Assembly (NCBI GenBank): GCA_965263285.1
Contig: CBDHHD010000004.1
Location: forward strand, 62,001 to 126,000
DNA from: JASGCP01 sp965263285
GTDB taxonomy: Bacteria; Bacteroidota; Bacteroidia; Chitinophagales; Chitinophagaceae
DNA length: 64,000 bases
Direction of reading: 5' to 3'
Shown: positions 1 to 8,463 of the stretch, one piece after another
Layout of the letters: each line of letters starts with the position of its first letter
Numbering within the stretch: position 1 is the first letter of the stretch
Notes under the pieces: model-generated
The model's database searches: none
What the model was told of the DNA's origin: nothing
The model's input: the letters and a program-made list of their open reading frames with translations, nothing else
Translations under genes and position numbers: made by a program

Positions 1-508
1 GAAGGTACATATTGATTCGTTTGCAAGTAGATCCTTTAGAAGGACGAGAGATATGTTTTTTTGTTCTAGTTAATGCAAAGGGGAGCGAGAAAAAATAATC
101 ATAAAAATAATTTAATTTATCGGCCATTGTTTCTCCATGTATAAATGCTGTTTCTAATGATTTGTTTGAATGATAATGATAGGTAAGAAAAGCAATAAAA
201 TATAAGATGTCCTCTGTTGAAAAAGTGCGATGTTTGAATCCTAATAGAGCTTTTAAATCACATTCTTGGTGTTGGATAATAAACTGATAGGGGTTCATAT
301 CCATTCGTTTTAAAAGGTCTAATGATTTTTGTAAGATAATTTTACGGTGCCCCCATGCGAATATAGCACTAAAAAAGCCTGCTATTTCAATATCTTGTGG
401 AGTGGAGAATAGATGCGGAATGGAAATAGGATCAGATTGAGTAAACAGATGTCCTCTTTGTTGTTGCAAGGTATTGTCTAATAGCTCTTTTATATTATGT
501 TTTTTCAT
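1..508 (-). CDS. DUF2400 / TIGR02757 family protein (C-terminus cut by window edge)
   Basis: An open frame runs from ATG at 508 on the minus strand to base 1 without a stop, giving about 169 residues starting MKKHNIKELLDNTL. The stretch SRPSKGSTCKRINMYL near the cut end resembles the conserved GSxCKRxNMFLRWM block of the TIGR02757/DUF2400 family, and FSAIFAWGHRK fits its N-terminal part. The family is widespread in Bacteroidota; its biochemical role is not established. It is transcribed away from lysA. Assignment rests on motif recall, not alignment. Confidence 0.75.
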   Translation of the reverse strand, partial: MKKHNIKELLDNTLQQQRGHLFTQSDPISIPHLFSTPQDIEIAGFFSAIFAWGHRKIILQKSLDLLKRMDMNPYQFIIQHQECDLKALLGFKHRTFSTEDILYFIAFLTYHYHSNKSLETAFIHGETMADKLNYFYDYFFSLPFALTRTKKHISRPSKGSTCKRINMYL

Positions 509-555
509 AGTACACAAAAATATGTATATAAATTTGAGGGTATAGAAATATTCGG

Positions 556-585
556 TTTGTAATTCGTGGCTTCATATTATATTTG
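556..585 (+). promoter_or_regulatory. lysA promoter (Bacteroidota type)
   Basis: TTTG at 556-559, 18 bases, then TATATTTG at 578-585. This matches the Bacteroidota sigma-A consensus (TTTG ... TAnnTTTG). The predicted transcript start near 592 leaves a leader of about 15 nt before the lysA ATG at 607. Confidence 0.7.
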
Positions 586-606
586 CTACTAAAATTCAAG
601 CAATAA

Positions 607-1821
607 ATGAAACATTCTTTATCTCCAGACTTTCTTTTACAGATAGCTCAAAAGTATGGAACTCCTACTTATGTGTATGATTTAAATAAAATAGAAGTTC
701 AATTTAATACACTTAAGCAGGCATTTAATAATTATCCTACACAGTTTTTTTATGCTTGTAAAAGCTTAACGAATATTAATATTTTAAAGTGGTGTAAAAC
801 AATTGGTACGAGATTAGATTGTGTAAGTATTAATGAAATTAAATTAGGATTGAAAGTGGGTTTCGCTCCTTCAGATATATTATTTACACCTAATAATATT
901 GCTTTTTCAGAATTAGAAGAAGCTAAACAATTAGGGGTATTATTGAATATTGATAATATTTCTTTTTTAGAACAATTTGGATATTTGTATAAAGGGACCT
1001 ATCCTGTTTTTGTAAGGCTTAATCCGCATATTATGGCGGGAGGTAATTTTAAAATATCAACTGGGCATATTGATAGTAAATTTGGTATTTCTATTCATCA
1101 AATACGACATATCTTAAGAATTATTAAAGCAACGGGTCTCGTTGTTCACGGGTTGCATATGCATACAGGTAGTGAAATAAAAGATATTAGTGTTTTTTTA
1201 CAAGGGTTAGATTTGATGCTGGATCTTGTTCGTCAATTCCCATTGGTTAAATATCTTGATTTGGGTAGTGGATTTAAAGTAAAATATTACGATGAAGATA
1301 TTGAAACAAATCTTATAGAATTAGGAGAAAAGGTAACAAGTAGAATGCATGATTTCGAAAAAGAATCTAAACGATCAATTGAGTTGTGGTTTGAGCCAGG
1401 TAAGTTTTTAGTGAGTGAGGCAGGTTATTTTTTAGTGCGAGCAAATGTAATTAAACACACGCCATCAAGTGTATTTGTAGGAGTGGATAGTGGTTTCAAT
1501 CATCTTATACGACCTATGTTTTATGATGCGTATCATCTTATCGAGAATATAAGTAATTACAAAGGAGCTATACGAGTGTATTCTATAGTGGGCAATATTT
1601 GCGAAACAGATACCTTTGCTTGGGATAGACAATTAAATGAAATAAGAGAAGGAGATATTCTCGTTTTATATAATGCGGGAGCTTATGGATATGAAATGGC
1701 AAGCAGTTTTAATTCGCGCGCTCTTCCTGCAGAGGTAATGGTTAAAGATGGCATAGATAGTCTTATTAGAGAAAGACCTCAATGGGAAGATCTTATAAGA
1801 CTTCAAAAAGAAGTATTATAA
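607..1821 (+). CDS. lysA: Diaminopimelate decarboxylase
   Basis: Converts meso-diaminopimelate to L-lysine, the last step of the DAP pathway, in the cytoplasm with PLP. The 404-residue length is usual for LysA. Visible family features are FYACKSL with the PLP lysine at about residue 52, the HMHTGS segment, the glycine-rich LDLGSGF loop, the substrate-side Cys in VGNICETDT, and GAYGYEMASSFNSR near the C-terminus, which carries the active-site Tyr. The start fits the upstream promoter. dapD near 62 kb belongs to the same pathway but is not linked. Confidence 0.95.
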   Translation: MKHSLSPDFLLQIAQKYGTPTYVYDLNKIEVQFNTLKQAFNNYPTQFFYACKSLTNINILKWCKTIGTRLDCVSINEIKLGLKVGFAPSDILFTPNNIAFSELEEAKQLGVLLNIDNISFLEQFGYLYKGTYPVFVRLNPHIMAGGNFKISTGHIDSKFGISIHQIRHILRIIKATGLVVHGLHMHTGSEIKDISVFLQGLDLMLDLVRQFPLVKYLDLGSGFKVKYYDEDIETNLIELGEKVTSRMHDFEKESKRSIELWFEPGKFLVSEAGYFLVRANVIKHTPSSVFVGVDSGFNHLIRPMFYDAYHLIENISNYKGAIRVYSIVGNICETDTFAWDRQLNEIREGDILVLYNAGAYGYEMASSFNSRALPAEVMVKDGIDSLIRERPQWEDLIRLQKEVL

Positions 1822-1983
1822 AGAAATATAATTAATTGAATACAAGTATTATTATGTAAAGACGCATAAAAAATATACATTTATATAATAATAGATGGGT
1901 TCAATAATTTAAATTTAATATTAACTTCGTGAATTATTAAATCAATAGCCTTGAGCACTATTGAATTGTTTTGTATTAAAATA

Positions 1984-2124
1984 TTAACACCAACAATGAT
2001 CAGGGCCACATTTAGGATTACAACGATCTACTAAATATTGAGGTGTATTTGAAATAGCACCTTTGATGTTTTTTGTTTCTTTTCTTGTTAGGCTAATGCC
2101 TTGTGTGATGAATTGATTATTCAT
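1984..2124 (-). CDS. RiPP precursor-like small peptide (Bacteroidota leader, Cys-rich core)
   Basis: A 46-residue ORF. The N-terminal part contains SLTRKETKNIKGA (residues 11-23), which closely resembles the leader motif of Bacteroidota natural-product or bacteriocin-like precursors (LsRxEmKnIkGG), here with GA in place of GG at the presumed cleavage point. The remaining 23 residues end in CNPKCGPDHCWC, with Cys at 35, 39, 44 and 46. A TATATTTG -7 element lies 39 bases upstream. No modification enzyme, peptidase-ABC exporter or immunity gene is visible in the window; an IS66 remnant follows on the other strand, so partner genes may have been lost or lie elsewhere. Expression and processing are unknown; function is inference from the leader motif. 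Confidence 0.6.
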   Translation of the reverse strand: MNNQFITQGISLTRKETKNIKGAISNTPQYLVDRCNPKCGPDHCWC

Positions 2125-2162
2125 GATAGAAGATTAAATTTTAATAAAAGATTAAATTTTTG

Positions 2163-2170
2163 CAAATATA
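2163..2170 (-). promoter_or_regulatory. -7 element of the RiPP-like gene
   Basis: On the minus strand this reads TATATTTG, a perfect TAnnTTTG. Predicted transcription starts near 2156, giving a leader of about 32 nt that contains a direct repeat of GATTAAATTTT. No TTTG box is seen at the usual -33 distance. Confidence 0.5.
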
Positions 2171-2375
2171 CATCAAACAATGGCAAATATTTTTTTTGAT
2201 AAAAAGGTTTTTCTATAATCGTAAGCATATACTAAGAGAATATTTTTTATCGGCTGAAAGAAATATTCGTTAATAATATTGTGAAATGGCAAACATAGAT
2301 ATGAAATACTAAGAGTTAAGGATGCTGGAGGGATATTAAAATGCTTATTAATAATGTTACATTTAAGGTAACAGT

Positions 2376-2843
2376 TTGTGGGCAGTAGAGATGCAAAATT
2401 TATTAATGAACTTATACAAAAAGACAGAAAAAGGGACAAGTATATTATCTAAGACTGAAGCTAAAGAATGGGGAGAGCAATACGACTTAATATGCCAAAG
2501 AGGAGAGATAGAAGAGCCTATAGCTGTAAAATCTCCGAATTGTCGCGGACGACCTAAAAAAACTAAATCCCGAAATTTATTAGAAAGAATGCAAAGGCAC
2601 AAAGAAAGTATTTTACTCTTTGTGTCAGTAAAAGTCGTGCCCTTTACTAATAATCAAGCTGAGAGGGATTTGCGAAAAATTAAAGTTAAGCAAAAAATAT
2701 CTACTTCTTTTAGGAGTCAATTAGGGGCTGATATTTATTTAGCTATAGAAAGTTTTTTGTCAACTTTGCAAAAGCATGGTATTAATTGTTATGAAGAACT
2801 AAAAAAGGTATTTAGTCAAAAAGAGTATTGTTGGACTTGTTAA
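2376..2843 (+). pseudogene. IS66 transposase, C-terminal remnant
   Basis: A 155-residue open stretch matches only the C-terminal third of IS66-family TnpC transposases: CRGRPKKTKSRNLLERMQ, VPFTNNQAERDLRKIKVKQK with the catalytic-region NNQAERD signature, and the tail FLSTLQKHGINCYEEL. The N-terminal coiled coil, zinc finger and most of the DDE domain are absent, and no native start is visible, so it is a dead fragment. Another IS66 fragment, from the opposite end of the protein, lies at 41952-42399. Confidence 0.85.
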
Positions 2844-2909
2844 TATCTCTTCATAACTTAGCCCCTAAATAGTTACCTATTTTTAGGAGATGAATATTTT
2901 AATTTATTA

Positions 2910-2917
2910 TACATTTG
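2910..2917 (+). promoter_or_regulatory. -7 element of the glutathione peroxidase gene
   Basis: TACATTTG fits TAnnTTTG and lies 26 bases before the GTG start at 2944. The -33 box is not evident. Confidence 0.45.
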
Positions 2918-2943
2918 TATTTTCTTTTTAATATCTTGATTTT

Positions 2944-3489
2944 GTGAAATACATAAGAAAAGTAAAGATTATTATCATTTTATTATTTTTATCATTTATG
3001 AATATTGTCAACGCGCAATCAACTATTTACTCTTTTAAGGTAGAGGGAATAGAGGGTAAGATTATAGATTTTGCTTCTTTTAAGGGGAAGTACATATTAA
3101 TAGTAAATGTAGCTTCTAAATGTGGTTTTACACCTCAGTATGCCGATTTAGAAAAGTTATATAAAGATTATAAAGATAAATTAGTAGTGATAGGATTTCC
3201 TTGTAATCAATTCTTATGGCAAGAGCCTGGAGGAAATAACGAGATATTGTCATTTTGTCGTTTAAAATATGATGTTACTTTTCCTATGTGTGCTAAGATT
3301 GATGTGAAAGGTAAAGCAATAGCACCTATCTATGATTGGCTTACTCATAAATCTAAAAATGGTGTGTTAGATGCTACTGTTAGTTGGAATTTTAATAAAT
3401 TTCTTGTTGATCCAGATGGTCATTTGCTTGAACATTTTGCTAGCAAAGTAAAACCACTAGACAATGTAATTACAGACTATATCAAATAA
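2944..3489 (+). CDS. Glutathione peroxidase family protein, exported
   Basis: Thiol peroxidase of the GPx family (181 aa), reducing hydroperoxides. The peroxidatic Cys is at about residue 60 in SKCGFTPQY; the Gln in FPCNQF and the Trp in VSWNFNKFL complete the family's catalytic set. A GTG start is favoured because it yields a full N-terminal signal peptide (KVKIIIILLFLSFMNIVNAQ, likely cleaved after NAQ), implying a periplasmic location; the first in-frame ATG at 2998 would remove it. It stands alone between an IS66 remnant and a composite MITE. Confidence 0.9.
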   Translation: MKYIRKVKIIIILLFLSFMNIVNAQSTIYSFKVEGIEGKIIDFASFKGKYILIVNVASKCGFTPQYADLEKLYKDYKDKLVVIGFPCNQFLWQEPGGNNEILSFCRLKYDVTFPMCAKIDVKGKAIAPIYDWLTHKSKNGVLDATVSWNFNKFLVDPDGHLLEHFASKVKPLDNVITDYIK

Positions 3490-3616
3490 GTTATATATAT
3501 TTATATAGTTTATCTTGTTAATAATATAGTTATTTATACTAGAGCTATTAGATCCATAGATTATAAAACATAGGCATAACTAAATTTAGTGTGAGGAAAA
3601 ATTTAGTTTACTAAAA

Positions 3617-4054
3617 GGTTGCATCTTTTTTTGAGGTGCTGGGGGATATTTATGTTTTTGTAATTGCTCATATATAGGTTCATCATTTATTTTTTATATC
3701 CTTTTCTTTCTTTTGTCTTGATACAAAAGAAAGAAACAAAGAAAAAATCAAGCCTGCATATAAAGAGCTACAAAACTACGGCTCGCTACGCTAGCGAGAA
3801 TGAATGGGAGGCGGTTAGGTATGAATCGTTATGATGAGCTTATCCATAGTGATCTTTTATATACATACTTTATGCTCATCATAACGATTCATGTATAAAA
3901 ACTTCCGCCTCCACATTCTCGCTGGTCGCTTCGCTCACCTCGTTTTGTAACGCTCTTTATCTGAGGGCAGTCCTCATCAGATATTTCCTATTATTTCCAT
4001 ATTTATATATATGTAATAATCCATGCTTCCAGCACCTCAAAAAAAGATGTAGCC
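3617..4054. repeat. MITE family B, copy 1 (438 bp, inside family C)
   Basis: Ends resemble GGCTACATCTTTTTTTGAGG and its reverse complement (left end slightly diverged to GGTTGCATC). The interior is strongly self-complementary: a 14-bp TTTCTTTCTTTTGT stem with a CTTGAT loop, and a longer imperfect palindrome built from GCGAGAATG, GGAGGCGG and GAATCGTTATGATGAGC with their complements. Short open frames within it are by-products of the repeat. Confidence 0.85.
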
Positions 4055-4068
4055 CATATAAAATTGTT

Positions 4069-4100
4069 TTTACAAATATCCATTTTATTTTGTATCTTTG
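4069..4100 (+). promoter_or_regulatory. MITE-borne promoter reading into the OPT transporter
   Basis: TTTA at 4069-4072, 20 bases, then TATCTTTG at 4093-4100, inside the right end of the family C MITE. In the other copy the same position reads TTTG-20-TATTTTTG. It faces outward toward the ATG at 4161, about 60 bases away, and no other promoter is evident for that gene. Confidence 0.5.
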
Positions 4101-4160
4101 CATACTCCCTCACACTAAATTTAGTTATGCCAAAACATATAAAAATATTTTAATGCTGTT

Positions 4161-6197
4161 ATGAAGACAATGCATAAAACTTATATTGCTTCTAATGCAA
4201 AGGTAAAAGAGCTTACATTGAAAGCTATTGGCGTAGGTATTATATTTGGTGTTTTCTTTGGGGCTTCTACAACTTATTTATCATTAAGAGCAGGTTTGTC
4301 TATTGCTGCGTCAATTCCTATTGCAGTAGTTGCTATTACTATTGGAAAAAGGTATCTTAAGACAACAATTTTAGAAAATAATATTATTCAAACCTTAGGG
4401 AGTGGAGGGGAAAGTATCGCGTCTGGAATTGTATTTACTGTTCCCGGTTTTTTATTTTTAACTAATGGGCGAGGAATGGCTTATTTTAATTATACTACCA
4501 TTCTTGTGTTAGCGATAACCGGAGGGGTGTTAGGCGTGATGATGATGATTCCTCTGCGTTCTACGCTCATTGTAGATTCTCATCGTGAATTACCTTATCC
4601 TGAAGGAACGGCTTGTGCAGCGGTACTTATATCAGGAGAGAAGAGTGATAGTATGACTAAAAAAGCTTTTTGGGGATTAGGCATTTCGGCGCTATATACT
4701 ATATTACAAAAAGTGTTTTTTTTAGTGAGTGAAGTGCCTACATTTTTTACGCCTCAATCTTTTAGAGCGTATCCTTCGGCCAGTATAAGTGGAGATATTA
4801 CACCTGAATATCTAGGATTAGGTTATATTATAGGTTTTCGTATTAGTGCTATTCTTGTAGCAGGAAGTGTATTGAGTTCTTTGGTTTTGACTCCATTGAT
4901 AGCATCTATTGTTCCAGCCGATATGATAGCAAGTCAGTTAGTGAAGCTAAGTTATTTACCTTCACTAACAACAGTAGGAGGAGTAGGGGGGTGGAATCCT
5001 GTTACCCATCAATTTGCACATTTTGATATGGCTATTTATTTTGCTTATATTCGTCAAATGGGAGCTGGAGCAGTGGCTTGTGGTGGTTTTATAACATTAT
5101 TTAACACCTTGCCTACTATTATTCGTTCTTTTAAAATGCAGTTTGTAAAAAAACAACATATAGTAAAAGATAGGTTAAATAAAGATTTGCCAATTGTATG
5201 GATTGGTTTGGGTTTATTGTTGGCAGTTTTATCTATTATGTTTATACCGCAGCTATCTGTTTCTAAAAGTATGTGGCAAGAAGCATTAGTTGCGTTGTTG
5301 ATATTGGTTTTTGGTTTCTTTTTTGTTACGGTTGCATCTCGTATTGTAGGACTTATTGGGTCTTCTAATAGTCCTGTAAGTGGTATGGTAATAGCAACAA
5401 TTATGGCTACATGCTTAATATTTTTACTTATTGGATGGGTAGGTAAAAACTATGAGCCTTTTGTTTTGTTAATAGGAGGTGTAATTTGCGTGGCTATTTC
5501 AAATGCAGGAAACACATCTCAAGATTTAAAAACAGGTTATATTGTGGGTGCTACCCCTCGAGCACAACAAATCGCTTTGATTATTGGGGTGGTAGTGGCA
5601 AGTATAACAGCAGGGGGTATTTTAATTTTATTAGACCGTCCTACCCCACAGTTGTTAGCCGAAGGTATACATCATGCAATTGGATCTTCTTTATATCCTG
5701 CTCCACAGGGCACCTTAATGGCTACACTTATAAAAGGAGTGCTGTCTTTTAATTTAGATTGGTCATTTGTATTAGTGGGAGCTATGATTGCCTTTGTGAT
5801 GGAATTGTGTGGTGTAAATGCACTAAACTTTGCCATAGGTTTGTATTTGCCTTTTAGTACTACGACACCTATTTTCGTAGGTGGGCTTATACAAAGAATT
5901 GTTGCTTGGAGAACAAAAAAGAAGTCGGCAGATTCTAGTGTGTCTACTACAAATGAAGAATTAAGTAGTGGTAGTTTATTTAGTACAGGATTGGTGGCAG
6001 GTGGTTCTATTATGGGGGTATTGGTAGTTATTTTGTATAGTAGTTTTCCATCGGTCGCTCATATACTAACAAAAGTAGATGCGTCTCCTTTTTTTATTCG
6101 ACTATTGTCTATTCGAGGGTATGATTTAATGGGAGTTGTTTTTTTTATTCTGTTATCTTTTATATTATTTCGCATAGCATTGAGAAAAGATATTTAA
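4161..6197 (+). CDS. OPT family oligopeptide transporter
   Basis: Large inner-membrane protein of 678 aa, almost entirely made of hydrophobic segments. Family features include FGASTTYLSLRAGLSIAASIP near the N-terminus, a HRELPYPEGTACAAVL block typical of OPT proteins, GGVGGWNPVTHQ, and SNAGNTSQDLKTGYIVGATP. OPT members import short peptides or metal-chelator complexes by proton symport; the substrate here cannot be read from sequence. The ATG at 4161 follows the MITE-borne promoter. The lyase gene starts 26 bases after its stop, suggesting co-transcription. Confidence 0.9.
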   Translation: MKTMHKTYIASNAKVKELTLKAIGVGIIFGVFFGASTTYLSLRAGLSIAASIPIAVVAITIGKRYLKTTILENNIIQTLGSGGESIASGIVFTVPGFLFLTNGRGMAYFNYTTILVLAITGGVLGVMMMIPLRSTLIVDSHRELPYPEGTACAAVLISGEKSDSMTKKAFWGLGISALYTILQKVFFLVSEVPTFFTPQSFRAYPSASISGDITPEYLGLGYIIGFRISAILVAGSVLSSLVLTPLIASIVPADMIASQLVKLSYLPSLTTVGGVGGWNPVTHQFAHFDMAIYFAYIRQMGAGAVACGGFITLFNTLPTIIRSFKMQFVKKQHIVKDRLNKDLPIVWIGLGLLLAVLSIMFIPQLSVSKSMWQEALVALLILVFGFFFVTVASRIVGLIGSSNSPVSGMVIATIMATCLIFLLIGWVGKNYEPFVLLIGGVICVAISNAGNTSQDLKTGYIVGATPRAQQIALIIGVVVASITAGGILILLDRPTPQLLAEGIHHAIGSSLYPAPQGTLMATLIKGVLSFNLDWSFVLVGAMIAFVMELCGVNALNFAIGLYLPFSTTTPIFVGGLIQRIVAWRTKKKSADSSVSTTNEELSSGSLFSTGLVAGGSIMGVLVVILYSSFPSVAHILTKVDASPFFIRLLSIRGYDLMGVVFFILLSFILFRIALRKDI

Positions 6198-6223
6198 TTT
6201 AGTTTTTAATTTTAATTTATTAT

Positions 6224-7636
6224 ATGCATATTAACATAGAGCCATTTCGAATAAAATCTGTGGAGCCTATTCCTTTTACTACTTATGCAGAAAGAGAGAA
6301 ATTATTAGTGGATGCTCAATATAATGTATTTTCTATTCCTGCTGATAAAATATTAATTGATTTGCTAACGGATAGTGGAACTTCGGCTATGAGTAGTAAG
6401 CAATGGAGTGCATTAATGCAGGCGGATGAGTCTTATGCGGGTGCTAGTAGTTATTATCATTTTATAGAGAGTGCAAAAAAAATATTCCCACATTCCTATA
6501 TTTTGCCTGTGCATCAAGGAAGAGCGGCAGAGAAAATTCTTTTTACTAACTTACTCTCTACAATTAATGAGCAAGGGGTATATTGTTTAAATGAGAAAAA
6601 AAAGTATTTACTTAGCAATTATTTTTTTGATACCACTATTGCGAATATTAATTTTTTTGGTAATGGTACCATGGTGAATCTCCTTGCTAAGGAAGGACAA
6701 GACCCTTGTAGTAATTACCCATTTAAAGGAAATATGGATATAGTAGCTCTTATGCAAACCATACAAGAATTAGGTGCAGAAAATATCGCTATTTGTTTGC
6801 TTAGTGTTACTTTAAATTCAAATGGGGGGCAACCTGTGTCAATGGAAAATATTAAACAAGTGAGCGAGATTTGTAAGAAAAATAATATTCTTTTTTTTAT
6901 GGATGCTTGTAGATTTGCTGAGAATGCATATTTTATTAAGATACGAGAAAAAGGGTATCAGCATAGTACTTTATTAGATATTTCAAGAGAAATGTTTTCA
7001 TATTGTGATGGTACTTTTATGAGTGGAAAGAAAGATGGCTTGGCAAATATGGGAGGACTTCTTTCTGTAAATGATGAGTCTTTATACCAGCAATGTAGAA
7101 ATGTATTGATATTAACAGAAGGATTTGAAACATACGGAGGTATGTCAGGGCGTGATTTGGAAGCAATGGCACAAGGCTTTGAAGAGGTAATAGATGAGCA
7201 TTATATGGCGCATCGTATTCAATCAATTGCAGACATGGGTAATAAATTAATTGCGAAAGGAGTGCCTATTTTATTCCCTACGGGAGGTCATGGTATTTAT
7301 ATTGATGCTAAGAAGTTTTTTGAACATATTCCTTTAAACGAATTCCCAGGGCAGGCTTTTGTATGTGAGTTATATTTAAGAGGGGGTATTCGAGCTACGA
7401 TGGGTAATGGTAGTGTATTTGATAAAAAAGATAAAAATGGATCGTCTATTCTATCAAATATAGTATTGGTAAGATTAGCTATTCCTAGACGCGTATATAC
7501 CCAAAGTCATTTAGATTATGTTGTAGAAATGATTGTGGAGATGTATGAAAAACGGCACACTACTAAGGGATATGTTATTGCTGAGCAATCTAAATTTAAC
7601 GATTTTTTTAGTACAAAATATAGTCCCATTTATTAA
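6224..7636 (+). CDS. Tryptophanase / tyrosine phenol-lyase family beta-eliminating lyase
   Basis: PLP enzyme (470 aa) of the beta-eliminating lyase family, splitting an aromatic amino acid into the aromatic, pyruvate and ammonia. The PLP lysine is at about residue 270 in FMSGKKDGLANMGG; IDLLTDSGTSAMS, HQGRAAE, GGQPVSMENI and IPRRVYT are family blocks. Specificity is ambiguous. NYFFDTT is tryptophanase-like. SAMSSKQW, SGKKD, SGRDLEAMA and a Phe where E. coli tryptophanase has His463 are tyrosine phenol-lyase-like. The specificity loop GIRATMGNG has neither the TPL Arg nor the tryptophanase Ile. It sits 26 bases after an OPT transporter and 20 before pssA. I call the family with confidence and leave the substrate open. 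Confidence 0.85.
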   Translation: MHINIEPFRIKSVEPIPFTTYAEREKLLVDAQYNVFSIPADKILIDLLTDSGTSAMSSKQWSALMQADESYAGASSYYHFIESAKKIFPHSYILPVHQGRAAEKILFTNLLSTINEQGVYCLNEKKKYLLSNYFFDTTIANINFFGNGTMVNLLAKEGQDPCSNYPFKGNMDIVALMQTIQELGAENIAICLLSVTLNSNGGQPVSMENIKQVSEICKKNNILFFMDACRFAENAYFIKIREKGYQHSTLLDISREMFSYCDGTFMSGKKDGLANMGGLLSVNDESLYQQCRNVLILTEGFETYGGMSGRDLEAMAQGFEEVIDEHYMAHRIQSIADMGNKLIAKGVPILFPTGGHGIYIDAKKFFEHIPLNEFPGQAFVCELYLRGGIRATMGNGSVFDKKDKNGSSILSNIVLVRLAIPRRVYTQSHLDYVVEMIVEMYEKRHTTKGYVIAEQSKFNDFFSTKYSPIY

Positions 7637-7656
7637 TTGATGTTAATTATAAATTT

Positions 7657-8463
7657 ATGGCAATAGAAGAAAAGGGTATAGTAAATCAACATACAGAGTG
7701 GTGGCGTTTTGCTATTCCTAATTTATTTACATGTTTGAATTTGTTTTGCGGGGTTGCTGCTGTTGCTACTGCTTTACAAAAAGGATTATCTACGCATACC
7801 GATGACAATGGGATTACTTACTTCTTTGTTCCCATAACGCTTACAACAGCATCTATTTTTATTTTTTTTGCTTGTATTGCAGATGTGTTAGATGGTGCCC
7901 TTGCAAGAGTATTAAAAGGTTATTCTGCTATCGGCAAACAATTGGATTCTTTAGCCGATTTGATTAGCTTTGGATTAGCCCCTAGCTTTATTGCTTATGC
8001 TTATTTGCAATTGGCATTGGCACATTATACAGAGGGATTGACGAATTACTCTTTTTTTTCTTACCCTGCTTTTTTATTAGTAGCAGGAGCAGCATATCGA
8101 TTAGCGAGGTTTAACATAATGACTACTACCTCAAGCTATTTCTATGGATTGCCCGTGCCTGCAGGTGCACTTGCTATTGCTGCTATCCCTTTTACTTATT
8201 GGTTTTCTACTCGTATATGGGAAATTAATTGGATCGAAAGTATTTGGTTTTGGTATATTGTTATTTTTATTATTTTTCTTTTAATGGTTTCCCGTATTCC
8301 ATTGTTATCGTTAAAATTATCTTCTATTTCGTTTAAACAAGTATTGCCTTTCTTTATTATTGTATTAGCAGGGATGGTCATGTACTTTTTATTGGGCTGG
8401 TTAGCCATTACTTTTTCACTGATTACTTATTGGGTTGTTTCAAAAATATTTATTCGTTCATAA
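7657..8463 (+). CDS. pssA: CDP-diacylglycerol-serine O-phosphatidyltransferase
   Basis: Makes phosphatidylserine, the precursor of phosphatidylethanolamine, in the inner membrane. The CDP-alcohol phosphotransferase signature is complete, D-G-x2-A-R-x8-G-x3-D-x3-D, in DGALARVLKGYSAIGKQLD followed by SLADL. At 268 aa with about seven hydrophobic segments it has the usual Bacteroidota size. Its TAA overlaps the ATG of rsmI by one base (TAATG), which indicates translational coupling. Confidence 0.93.
   Translation: MAIEEKGIVNQHTEWWRFAIPNLFTCLNLFCGVAAVATALQKGLSTHTDDNGITYFFVPITLTTASIFIFFACIADVLDGALARVLKGYSAIGKQLDSLADLISFGLAPSFIAYAYLQLALAHYTEGLTNYSFFSYPAFLLVAGAAYRLARFNIMTTTSSYFYGLPVPAGALAIAAIPFTYWFSTRIWEINWIESIWFWYIVIFIIFLLMVSRIPLLSLKLSSISFKQVLPFFIIVLAGMVMYFLLGWLAITFSLITYWVVSKIFIRS

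Larger units (their letters stand above)
3573..4131. mobile_element. Composite MITE, family C (contains a family B core)
   Basis: Terminal inverted repeats begin GGCATAACTAAATTTAGTG at 3573 and end with the reverse complement at 4131. An exact 8-bp target duplication, AAAACATA, flanks it (3565-3572 and 4132-4139). It carries a family B element at 3617-4054 and, between that and its right terminus, an outward promoter. There is no transposase gene, so it must be moved in trans. The only other copy in this window is at 53831-54411. Confidence 0.85.

Noticed and set aside
1942..1964. Terminator for the RiPP-like gene
   Set aside because: A 7-bp stem TCAATAG/CTATTGA is present but no T-run follows on the minus strand.
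2173..2602. Minus-strand ORFs of 79-88 aa
   Set aside because: Antisense to the IS66 remnant or low complexity; no family features.
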